The notes under the pieces: model-generated
The model's input: only the letters and a program-made list of their open reading frames with translations
What the model was told of the DNA's origin: nothing
The model's database searches: none
Shown: piece after piece, positions 37,547-49,500 of the stretch
Position numbering within the stretch: the first letter of the stretch is position 1
How the letters are laid out: each line of letters starts with the position of its first letter
From: Acanthaster planci
Taxonomy: Eukaryota; Echinodermata; Asteroidea; Valvatida; Acanthasteridae
Direction of reading: 5' to 3'
NCBI RefSeq assembly: GCF_001949145.1
Contig: NW_019091499.1
Location: 703,976-767,975, forward strand
Length of the DNA stretch: 64,000 nt
Made by a program: the position numbers and the translations under genes

Positions 37547-38350
37547 TCAAAGTAATCTGCTGTTTTCTTTCGTCGACCTTAGGTTGAACTGAGAACCTTG
37601 GTCTGATAAGATCTCGGTCGGAATACCAACTCTGTGTGAAAACATCCCCCGTAACTTCAGCTGTTCGTTTGGTTTCGATGCTAAGGGGATGACTTCGGGA
37701 TATCGCGTTGCATAATCCACAATATTCAAAATGTATCGGTTTCCGTTTTCTGATGCAGGTTGGACAATGAATGGGTCAAATGATATCTATCGCGACTCTT
37801 TGGAATGGAGAGTCTATTAACGGCATTCTTCCCAGTAAAACTTTACCAAATGTGCCTTTTGGTATTGTGGGTTGACAAATGTCACACGAACAGCAGAATC
37901 TAGAAACGTCTGCGTGTACCCCATGCCAGAAGAAGTTAGATACAAATAGAACTTTGTCATCAGTTTCGGTAGAACCTTGGTGACCCCTTATGTGGATTCA
38001 TTGGCTATTTTCGTGACATTGTTACGGAATTCTAAAGGTATCAGAAGTTGGGTGCAAGGTTCTATCAAAGTCAATCTTAGGAGATTGAAACTCTCGATAA
38101 AGTCTTTTGGCCAGAAAATTTTATAAGTCGACCCGTTGCAAGTTATTCCGTGATCTAGATGCAAGGTCTCTGGCCTTCTTCAGTGAATGATCAGTCAACT
38201 GAGCTTTCTTAATGTGATCTGGATTTATCTCAGGCAGAACTGTGGGAACGTTAAGTTCTTTGAATGGTTTCTCACCGTGTTTGACCTCTGAGCGACATTT
38301 GTACCACATTCGTTTCAATACGAAGCCTGCCACTGTTTAATATGGTTCTA
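37547..38350 (-). mobile_element. Decayed Ty3/gypsy retrotransposon, 5'-truncated integrase fragment
   Basis: Read on the minus strand in several frames. About 38121-38333 encodes the linker before integrase (PEINPDHIKKAQLTDHSLKK). About 37860-37960 encodes a zinc-binding segment ending FCCSCDICQ. 37547-37740 encodes the catalytic core pieces IVDYATRYPEVIPL and GIPTEILSDQGSQF. Frames change and stops intervene; protease, reverse transcriptase and RNase H are absent. It is a dead fragment related in type, but not closely, to the element at 57640-60600. Confidence 0.85.
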
Positions 38351-40166
38351 TATAGAGTATTGCTACTGTATAGGTTTATCTGCAGCGGTCCCCTGAACAA
38401 AACCTTTGGAAAAGGCAAAAAGTTTTGCAGGTTTGGTTGATAAGATTTTTGGGATCTAAATAAACCAATTTGAACGCATACGTCCAGGCACATATTTCCT
38501 CCCAATTTAATTGAGCGATAATAGAAAGGTGTTTACTTTATCCTTCAATTTCATCAGGAAGATTTTCAAATATGACTTACTGAAGCAATGGAAAATGAAA
38601 CAGCCATTCAAGGGCGAATCCAGGGGGGCAACTGGGGGCAGCCTCCCCCATAAAAACGAGAAAAAAGTATTTTTCCAATGAGAGAAAGGTAAGTGCTTGG
38701 TATGCACAATGCTTAGAAGAATGTAGCCTCATCCCTTAGAGGGCCAAAAGGGGCTGGGCCTACATGAAAAAAAATTCCTCCCTCAAAAACAAATAAATAA
38801 AATGCCCCCAAACAGAATGGAAATCGTTCTCAACCCGCCATAGCTGCTATTCCATTAATATTTCATTATCTGTTAACTGTTTTTAAGGCCGAACATTTCA
38901 TGAATACGGATGGATATAAATCGAAGATGACACTAATAGTTTACGTTGCCTTTAAAGTTTAATACCCCTGGGCAGTAATTCTGCATTCGATTGAGGGCAA
39001 TATCCTGCAGGTTGCAACACTTGCTGAGAAAAGAATTGGACTTACAGGTGATTTTTCTGCCGTAAGTGTGAGCAATTGATCATATTAACACCGTTAACAG
39101 CAGATCACGGGCAACTATATTTTTTAAAATCTTAACACTGTGGTAAAATGCGCACTGGCGTGCAACGTTTGTATGTGTAGAGAAAAACCTAAGACGACGA
39201 ATGCATGTGATTTGCGGCTGCATGACGAAAACTACAAATTATTCACGAATTGCACAAGAAAGATATAAATCGTGCTACGGCAGAATTTCGAGAAGGTTAA
39301 TCTGAGATGAAGAGGTGTTTAAGATTGGATATTTATTTCACAGGAGCTTTATTCAAGGACTACAATCGATCTATAATCGTTATGTAGATTTGGACATAAA
39401 TGAGTTGTAACAAGAAGTACTGCGGAGGTGTAACCTATTTCCTACCTGGTAACTTGTGCAACACAATATAACGATGATACCTCGTGGTTTCCTTGAACCA
39501 ACCTTTCCACTTTATGTCAGTATTTCTTTCTTCTAATTTGAGATCGAATTTCCTCTATTCCTTGACAGGTTTTCTGGGTTTTTCTAATTTTCAAACACTC
39601 GTCACCTTCTTGTTTGGCCAATTTGTAACTCTTTGCTGATTTCGCAAAACCTGAATCATTTTGCTTTCTAATCGCTAGAACTTCTCCAATTTCACACTGA
39701 ATGCACAAGGTCCCAATTTGTATTGCCCGAAGCATACATCTCCAGTGCACCTGAAAATGCCAATGACAAAATCATCTTTTGAATTCTTTTGGCTCAATTA
39801 CTTTCTGAAGATAGGCTTGTCAGTTTAAAATGACCTGATTTCTCATCAAAATCTAAAGGCATTCACAGTCCAGCTTTCAAGCCTATCGAATGAATTCAAA
39901 ATTATTCCACCCTAGGCTTAACACACAGGTCAACGATCAGCATTTCGCCATTAAACTTTTTCAATCTCACATAGGCGAATGCTTTTCCTTAATAATTTCA
40001 AGTGTATAGCATTGTAAGTATTTGCCGAAAAAAAGTTTCCGACAATTATTTAATCGAAGCTCATCTAAATTAAGGCTCTCAATGTGAAATGCATCACTCT
40101 TAAGTGAAATTGTTTTATGGCATGTTGAAATTAAAGGAAGGATCAGTGCTGCTGTGTTCTACCACG
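38351..40166. other. Intergenic, nothing recognised
   Basis: A 77-codon lysine-rich open frame on the minus strand at 39517-39750 has no recognisable motif and is not called. Confidence 0.4.
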
Positions 40167-40861
40167 ATGTTACGGTCATCAGCGTTGTGCTTCGCCCTGC
40201 TTATTTTGGCGGGAGTCTGCGTCGTCTGCTCCTTGGCGCAATTTGATGAGGAGGAATTAATGAACTCCCAGTCATTACCTTTTGCACGGTTCGTGGCCCG
40301 CAGGGGGCGTAAGGTAAGCAAATGTAGGCGGATTTAGTTAAGAATAAGTGGATGGATCCTGATGTGTCGAATCCAAAGTGAATTTTACTGCGATGAGGCA
40401 GTGTTTGGATCGGAAGCTAACTAGATATTATACGTCGCATTTTTTTTTTTCATATTGACGGATGCTTTGAAAGTATTTACGGATTTTTTTGGTAATTTAT
40501 GTCAAAATGTACAAGACAAAACTTTGTACGGAATAAGATACGACCAGATGTTTTATATACATCGGGGAGACCAGTTTTACATGGCTTTTTAGTTCCCGAC
40601 ATGTTCACAATGCGGAGGTTGTCTGAAATTCACTAGTCCAGATTTTTACCACAACACATTCTGGCCCTACCAATGCTCTTGCCCACCCCCTTTTTTTTTG
40701 TTCAGATCCGCCCGCAGTGCACTCCACAAGGCGAAGCGTGTAAGCCGGCTTCAACCATTTGCTGTGGCAGCATGGGTTGCTACAACTACCAGGGAACACA
40801 ATGTTATTACCCAAACGGGAGCTGCATCTGTCGCAACCCCCAATACTACTTAGATTGGTGA
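40167..40861 (+). CDS. Secreted cysteine-rich peptide precursor, 2 exons
   Basis: Exon 1 is 40167-40313 (donor GTAAGC). Exon 2 is 40706-40861, after a pyrimidine-rich acceptor ending TTCAG. Phase is 0 and the product is 100 residues. It starts with a clear signal peptide (core ALCFALLILAGVCVVCSLA), then an acidic pro-segment ending in the basic stretch RRGRK, a likely prohormone-convertase site exactly at the exon junction. Exon 2 encodes a mature domain with eight cysteines spaced C-x6-C-x6-CC-x4-C-x7-C-x6-C-x-C. The first six resemble an inhibitor cystine knot. Such peptides serve as hormones, antimicrobials, protease inhibitors or venom-type peptides; the sequence does not say which. An upstream in-frame ATG at 40104 would bury the signal, so 40167 is preferred. 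ATTAAA at 40928-40933 may be its polyadenylation signal. Confidence 0.8.
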
Positions 40862-43392
40862 ACCGTAAAGTAGAAGTAAAGTAGAAGATGTTTCAGTTTA
40901 TTGGACTTCTCTTTCAGCAATGCTGTTATTAAATTCAACAAAACTAAAGATTCACCACAAGAAATGCATTTTGGGGAAAATGTCGAACACATAACCTGGA
41001 TATGCTTTATGAGATTGGGCAGGCAGAAACTGCCAGAAACTGGTCCGCAAACTGTATTCTAACAAAATGTGGCCATTTCCACATTGTGTTAATAGGCCAG
41101 TTGATGTTTACAAACTCAATGTTTAATCATTTGTCCGCATACATTGAAATTTTGAATTCCAAGTCTGGATTCTTTTAGGTCTATGAGGAATAACCTTTCT
41201 TGGCCCATTAAAGCTTCCTGATAGGAGCCCCATGCATGTACCTTGATGTACAGTAGTGCAACCACCTGCCTCTCTTTTCAACCTCCTAAAACAATCACTA
41301 AAGGCGATCAATTTAACTGGAGATACTAAGATTGTGTTGCTTTCCTTCTGGCTAGATATTCCATTAAAATACAATACTTTTATCCCACTTTGGGAAGTCT
41401 TGGAAAAACCGTACATATCCATAGATAAGTTGAATAGGCTTCGCTTATCCAGGACGGCGTGGGAAAAAATGGATGCATTTACCGCCTTTATGCGTTGCCG
41501 CTTTTTCAATTTCACCGACGGTTTGAAGGACGGACTACCGCCATCTCTATGACTCGTAAATAATCCATTAATGGGGGTTCCAGTTTACATTGAGAAGCAA
41601 TCATCAGGTAATATATTATTTACACTATGTGCAATTCACTTCCTTATTATTCTTGTCGGCACTAGAGCTCCAAGCGATGGTAGGTCGAGCTTTAAACAGA
41701 AAATTTGAGATAAAACGAGACTAGAAAACTAGACTTCTGGGTGTACTAGTAACTGAGAAAGCTTCGCTACGTTGATCATAACATCGGTTGCTTTGTAGAT
41801 TTTTTCTTTTGTTTTTGTAAAATGGTTTCAGACATTCAAATAAAACTGATGGAAATTCTGAAGAAATGAATGAACCATGCTTCCACTGTTATCAATGCGT
41901 CTCATCTCGTATACTAAGTCTCTCATACTATTGAAATGTTAGGGTACAGATTTCCATTTTGCATAAGCGGGAAACTGGAGCAAAGGGGGGTTTGTACAAA
42001 AGTGATGTCAAATGTGCCATGACACAAATGTGAAACAAGACAGACGGATTAAACAGGCGTATATAGGCCATTCATTGCTCAGGAGTACAACTTCATTGCC
42101 CAAGCCCAACCTGGTTTGTGACCCTTGCAATTCTGATTATTTCAGAACTATTTAACGAAAGTGCTTCATTACAAGAACTGGAGCCCAGTGGAATAGTTAC
42201 ACTCTATGCATTTCATCTTTTGACGGATGGAATTACTGTTTCTATCGCATATAGGCCTATTGCAGTGTTCCACTGATTTAATCCTGAATCTTTTCAGACC
42301 TGTAAAAATCCGAATGATTACCCGCTATTACTTATTTTGTTTGAAAATTTCCGGTGGTGAGTCACGAATACTATGACTGCCATTTAGATTGATGGAATGC
42401 TGGTCAATCCATTTTAACTATCTGCCCATACGTTCCATTTCTGTCCATGAAGTCGCTCTTGCACCATGCAACCACCCATATTTTTCCAAGCAGATTAAGT
42501 GTACGATTTGTGCAGTTATTTAAGAAAAATAGCATTACACGCTCACATAATTATGTTAAAGGGACATTGCTTGGGATACAATAACCATACAAAGCAATGA
42601 CTAAAACACCCATTTCTTTCGGGCCGCATACGTATCCCATAGGCGTACCATTTTCTTTCGAATAGTCCTTTCATGACCACTGGTCCATGATCAATCATTG
42701 TAGCGTACACGATCAATGTCACGTGATCAAAGTGCTCCTGGGCAAAGTGTTTCCAGGCACCTAAACTAAAGCTCCGTTTACAGAACTAAGCACCATACTA
42801 AATACGATATAGGAATATGGTGTATAAATTCGTGGACATATGGGATCCTGATTCATGCCTGCAGTATAAGAGTGACAATGGTGGATCTTGCTTGGGAACA
42901 ATGATTCTAAATATGCATGTACCAATATTTTGATTCAACAATCTTGCAAAAATGCTACTTAAAACATGTCTACTTATTTTTTTTATTGTTTATTCAAATT
43001 TAGCCATTCTGAAGTGAATGGTATTTGAAAAAATCGACAAAGTATTAAAGCAGCAACGAATATAAAACACATTAAGCCTTCACAAAGTAGACATAAAAAT
43101 ATAAGCTGGCATGTTAGCAATTTCAAGGCATTGGTATTTCACCGACACTATATTTATATATGAACACGATTAAAAAATACTCAATAGTCTGATGAAATTG
43201 TTGAAATTGATTTTATCAATATACATATTTCGTAACAAAAATGTGCTGATCAGTGCCTTATAAATTTATAAAATTACTGACAATTTTTGCGATTCTAATT
43301 TCACTTTAATTACTTAAAAGTTTGTTTTGAAAAATTCAAATTATTTACTTGGAAAATTTTGGTGTTTTAAACAAAGAATTGAGTAATACTAG
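40862..43392. other. Intergenic, nothing recognised
   Basis: Overlapping open frames near 41123-41552 on both strands show no family motif. The region around 43000-43440 is very AT-rich. Confidence 0.4.
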
Positions 43393-43398
43393 TTTATT
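43393..43398 (-). promoter_or_regulatory. Candidate polyadenylation signal of the ITIH gene
   Basis: AATAAA on the minus strand about 150 nt past the stop at 43545. Confidence 0.4.
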
Positions 43399-43544
43399 AA
43401 AAATTTGTGTAAAGTCGTTCATCAAGAAATAAATTCTCTACGACTGGATTATGCGCCCTAAAACTTTTCGCACCAGTAAATGACTTGATTCAACATTCGA
43501 TTTCAGTCATATTGGCACGTGACGATGACCTCACACTTTGTCTA

Positions 43545-46500
43545 TTAAGCCTCAACTAAGTAGTCCGTGTAGGTACCATCGATGACCCCTTCGGCGTTGT
43601 TCCCGGCATACCAGCACTGCTCCAACTTACCTGTCAGCCGGTCAAGCTTCTCCGATCGGATGACCTCGACGCGTCGACTGCGAACCCGGATGTAACTTTT
43701 GACCTCGTCGCCGTCAACTGTTGCCGATTTCCGCTCCAGGTGTATCTTCTTTCGCTGGAACTGACCTGAAAAGAAGACAAGCATTTTCGAGCAAAATGTA
43801 TATTATTTTCTTCCTTAACCTTTCATCGCATAGTACTTCAAACATCAACACGAGTCGCACTGTTTTGTTATCGACTTACCGATGATACCATGCACTTGGT
43901 GAGAAAAGCCTTCACCCTCCACGACGTACAGGCCAAAGAAGTCCACCTTGCCCACGTGGTGACGGGCTACGTTGTGCCTCATCACGACCAGTTCCACTCC
44001 GCTCTTAGGCCGTAAGAGAAGGTACTTGCCTTCCCACACTGAGACGCCCACCCCGCCCATCAGCTCTGCCTCCCAGTTGGTGTCCCACGTTATGGACAGC
44101 TCTGGCCCGAGACTCACGCCTGTAGCGCTGATCAGGATTTGCTGACTTCCGCCGAGTGTGATCGTCAGACGGTCAAAGATCGTCGGGGCAGGTGTGTCAG
44201 TAGACTGCGCTTCCTGCTGATGAAGACGTATGCTTGATATGTGACCGTCCGCGTAGATTCCTAAAATGGGTACACAAAATTGAGGATAAAATACAGGACG
44301 AGCGAGCATGTCACTGTCTCAACTGTCTAAAGCGCCCTGCCATCCTCACAAAGCACATTAATCAATAGCTCCACACCAACTAACTCCGACATTATTGTTT
44401 CTTTTGTTTTCTGTTTGTTTTGTTTTTTCGAAGCTTTTTTTTCGGGGGGGGGGTTGGAGTTTGGGGCTTTTTGCTGAACTTGTCTGGGTCCCTGCCTTTG
44501 TTCTCTCATATTTGATTAAATACTCTCCTCCAATATTTATCAAACTCATTTAGGTTTCCCCATTGACGTCGTTATTTGCTTTGTTTACTTGTTGATCAAT
44601 TAATAGGTATTGGGAAAATTTTATTCATTTGCATTTACGGATTAATTGCAATGCCCGCGTCTGATCTCTAATAGTTAACTTGATGGTCAAGTCCATCTTT
44701 AGAGGGTATGGACCTGTCCAAGTGCAAGATGTCAGAGCTTCTTTTTCTCCCTAAATCTTACCGAGCACTGGATCTGCTATCAGACTGAAGACGTTGCCGG
44801 GTTTTCCCATGATGTTGAAGCAGACCGTGACGTTACCCCGTGGGGAACGGATCATGAAATGCGGGTCGCTGTCCACTGAGCCACCCGCAGGAACAGGAAA
44901 GGATGCTGCAAGCCAATGTTAGCATAACGGTGAAAGAGGTTGGATGGTTGACTTTTCCTGGAAAGTCGACTACGTACAACAACCTTGTGAAACTTTGAGG
45001 AAGTGAAGATGGTTCTAGCCTTCAGTCATGGGCTTCGGGGGGAGGAGTGCTCGCCCCCTTCCTTGGAGGAAGGAGAAGAGGCGATGAAAGTCAATAGCTT
45101 CCATAACTGCGTCGGAATCGATTGCTTGTCAAAGCATTGAATACCTTGCCACCCCTGAAATGGGCAACGCTGGGCCCCTTCGTGCCGGGCGACGTCTAGG
45201 CTTCCAGCTAGGTTTGTATAAATAGTGGGTGCAATACCTATTGTACTCACTAAAACGCTGGGTTGTTGCATTGGTGTTTGTAAACAGGAAGTAGCCAAGA
45301 GTCAGAGCGTCTTAAGCCCCACGCCAACCTCACGAATAATCCAGCACTGACATTTTTAAAGCCCACAAAAATCTTGAAATTCTGATATAATTATTAGCAA
45401 GCATTTTACATTTACACTATCTTTACGTAAATTTTTAATTTCTAACTCTGAGATGAGGATTTCGAGGACAGGAAGGGGGGCCCACTTTACACCGACGATA
45501 CAAAACCGGCACACTGCTGAATATACTCACGAGGGTACCGGTGGGACGGCCCTGAAGGACCAGCAACGGGGCCGGCTGATCCACCACGTGCAACACCGCC
45601 CGGAATATCTGGAGATCAAACCAACCGAAATATGCCGATATTGAACAACGCAAACTTGAATCCGCAATATTGAATGGTCGATCCATGGCAACGCACAGTG
45701 TTACTTGTTTGTATACAATAGCTGCATAAATCTCCGTCATCTGACGGGTGGATTTTTTATCACGTGCCAATGAATTATTCATTCTGTTCAGTGGTACACG
45801 GAAGATTCGCCATAATAGAGAGATGGAAAGAAGGTCAAAACAGAAATTGCGGTAGGTCCTTTTATGGAATTCTGTCGTGCCAGTATCACTGAGATGTCCA
45901 TTATTGTCAAGGTATCACCTTAACACTCAGCAGGTCAATAGAGCAAATATTCATGAAGTGCATGATCTGTTTCAGTTTTTTTACTGCCATTTCAGCTGGG
46001 AGAGCTTAATATACAGTCCGTCACGAAACAGTCGTTGTGCAGCGAGCCCGGAAAACGAAAGCAAAAAAGTGGACTCGCGCACTGGTAAACGTACCGCCGG
46101 TAACTATTTGAATCATCATGAATTCAGAAATGTTTGAAGGCTAGACAGACTTTTTTCTGGTTCAGCTGAAGTATAAAGAACCGCTGAGTGTTAATTTGAA
46201 TACTCCGACAGGTAAGGAACATATTTAGTGTTACTGGTATAAGTCGTAGGAGAGCATGTTAAAACCGTAACGTCAAGAAAAGTTGTATAATTTTAGTGAC
46301 CTATCAAAGTAAATTAAAGATGGCAACAGGTGAAAAGGCTTGCGGTAGCACCATGCGAAGGAATATATCTCTCTTATGAGTATGTGTGGTTCTGAAAAGA
46401 ACCGGGAGTATGCTCAACGTCTTGGAGTGTGTGCTCAGTCCGTCGTTAGAAGACTGAAGAGATGCTGAAGATGGAGCCGTATATATATATATAGGGTGGC

Positions 46501-49500
46501 TGGATGCAGCAGGGTGTGACGAGGATGCTAATGGTGGGCGCTCATGCGGGATGGGGTCCTGCAGGTCAGTGAGGCGTGTCAGTTGGGCATAGGTAGAGGC
46601 GGGTTGAGGGCCGAGGGTATAGGAGACCCATAGGCGGGGTGGGGGTGTCCTAGGGTATAGGGAACCCATTGGACTGGGAGGTGAGCAGGGGTTGCCAGAT
46701 GTCACTGATGGAAAAACCAATGTCTTGGGGAACGGTGTCGTGCTTGAGGATCTCCAAGGCTTCTCTGATGCGTCTTGGGTACCAGTTCACGATGTTAGTG
46801 GTGAGGTGCGCTTGGTCCCAGTGGGTGCGGTGGTCTTCAGAGTGGGCATGCTTGACTATCGCCAACTTCTTGTATATAGTCTTCCTTCCTTCCTGGGCTT
46901 GGTGTTCTTTGAGACTGATTGGGAGGTCCCTACCAGTCGCGCCAATATACACTTTGCCGCATTAGAAAGGGATCTTGTACACCCATGGTCGGTGGTGCGG
47001 ATCTTGTCGGTCCTTGTGGGATGTCAGCATGCCGTGGATCTTGAGAGGAGCTGTGTAGAACACCTTCATGCCGTGCTTGTTCGGGATATGCTGGATGTGG
47101 TGGGAAGTACAACCGAGGTAGGGGAGGGTAACAGAACTAGGGGCCTTATCTAAGTGGCCTTGGGTATAGGAGACCCTTCGGCCGGGAGGGGATTTTGGTC
47201 TTGGGGCTTGAGTCTTGATCTGCTGGGGCTTGTCGCCGTTGCGTTGAAGTGCCGTGGAGGTGGGGTGCAGTTCTTCGGTGAAGTGTGCCTCGTCGCAGAT
47301 GTTGCAAGCTCTGCGAAAAAGGGCTCGGTCGACAGATGACTTGCGGTGCTACCGCAAGCCTTTCCACCTGTTGCTGACCTTCAGCATGAATAGCCTGAAA
47401 TTCCATCTAAATTAAAGATACATTGCATGACACCAACAAATTGTAAAATAGCCCCCCGTTTTTAGTCTGTTTCCCTTAGTGGTGAAGATATTAGGCGAGC
47501 TTGAAACAAACACAACAAAGTGTGAACACCAGTCCAGGATCTAAAGTAGGGCATGGGATATGAGACATTCCCTGGCCGACTTTTTCTCAATTTTACTGCT
47601 CCATCAAAGCCTGACTGGAAACCTGACTTAATCGCAGAAGCATATACTTACATCCACTTTCGGGTAAGTTATCCTCTTCGGGCGGTTCTGCTTCATCAAC
47701 GACGGGCTCATCGTCCGGTTTTACAACCACAAGGGAGGTCAGTGGGGTGACGAAATGGTACTTGAGAGACAGCTCTAGCGCCCTCTCCGTCAAGGCCTGC
47801 TTTTCTTGTCGGTCTAAAGCTGCAATGCGCTTACGAAGGAGTTCCTTGATAGTGAGGAAGGCCCACAGGCGTTGGGCGAAGTCATCCACGGCATGGGGGT
47901 CGATGACGACGTCAGTCGTCTCCTAAGGGGGCGCAAAAGAGGCAAACTTAAATTTAGAAGCAAATACATTCATTTCGTCGAGAAATTGGCGGAAGCACAC
48001 GTATCAGACTTTGGCATAAAAAGAACTACCGGTACCCAAGATCAAAAACAACACAGTTAAGAATCTGGTCTAAATCGTTACTGTGCTTTTGTAGACGCCC
48101 TTTTGTTTTCAGAAATGCTGCGTTGAACAGTGTTCTTAGCCTCGGACCATCGTCTTCTATGCAAATCTTGACTTCTTTTCTCTTGCAGTCTGAGGTGGTC
48201 CATGGAGCACTCTATTCCCTCGAGGCGGAAAAATCCGTTTTATAACACCTCTCTCATAGTTTCTGCTTGACTTTTATCAGCGATGTTTGATTAATTTGAT
48301 ATAAATACCTGTGATATGGTACGTCTATTTGAATAACAAAGTTATTAGAATGTGCACTACTCCAACGATTCTCTCGGTCGGTCGAATCAATTTCGAAACC
48401 GTTCATTACTGACCAAACAGACCACAGTTTTTAAAGGTTGGAGCAATAGAAAATATAAGATACTTCTTATTTTACTATTACCTTTATGTTAACTGTCATC
48501 TCCAGTTTAATTTCCGTGTCTTGTGTCTCGGCAGTCACCACGCACATTAAGTTGTCGGGAAGAGTCTTGTTGACTGCCAGCTGGCCAGCCACAACCAACT
48601 CGGTCCCTTCAAAATATGTCGGGAACAGAGTCTCGGAGATGCTGTTGGTCTCCAGCATATCTAGGGGGGTATTTGATGTGCAAGTTAACTAGTAGCGGAG
48701 TGGCCACCTCATCGAAGAATCCCACCAGCTGTAGCCCAGCATCCGAGTCTTCATAGATCTTGCGTGGCCAGGCCCTTGTTCTGCAGGGCGAGCTGCTCCA
48801 GGAACGGATAGCGCACGCCCTCACCGAAGCCCAAACAGAAGAGGGAGAATCTCCCCTCCAGCCGGCGCCGAATGTCGGTCTTGATGCCCTCCGTGTCGGA
48901 AATTTGTCCGGTGTTCGGCATGCCATCCGTTAGCATGATGATAAGGTAGAATGTACCAACTGTGGAGATAGCATTCTCTTTCGCTTCTTCTAACATGCCA
49001 ATAGCATCGACAAGGCCCTGGTGGAGGTTCGTAGCTGTAATTAAGAAATTCACGACAACTTCAAAGGGTTGGGAACTCTTGCCTTTCAGGAATGCACAGA
49101 AAACAAAACTTTAAACTGGCAGCCTGACAAGATAACACACATGCTTTATGGCCTGTTTCAGATGCATGGTCAGCCTTTCACAAGTTAAAGGCCGGTTCAT
49201 ACCTCAGACGAATGCGAAAGCGAAGTCACGACAACTTTGCAGTGAAATTTCCCTCGAGTTGAAATGAGCTTTATTTTTACAAATTCGCAACGCGGATATT
49301 TGATCTGACGTCCCAAATTCAGTTCTCTTGCGCTTTCACGCGAAGTACGAACCGGCCTTTACTCCTTTCATTTTGGACATCTTTTCAGTTTTAAAGCACA
49401 TTAATCTTTTTTGTTTTCTATGAATCCTGGTCACCACAGCATTTTTTTCAGTGAGAAGTACCACAGTTGCATTTGCTGCGTATATCTGGGTTGTGGACAG

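Noticed and set aside
41123-41552. Overlapping open frames of 130 (minus) and 98 (plus) codons
   Set aside because: The composition looks mildly coding on the plus strand and might be a retroelement tail, but I could not match it to any family.
45435-45782. 115-codon open frame in an ITIH intron as an extra exon
   Set aside because: The neighbouring ITIH exons already join in phase without it, and it has no similarity to the family.
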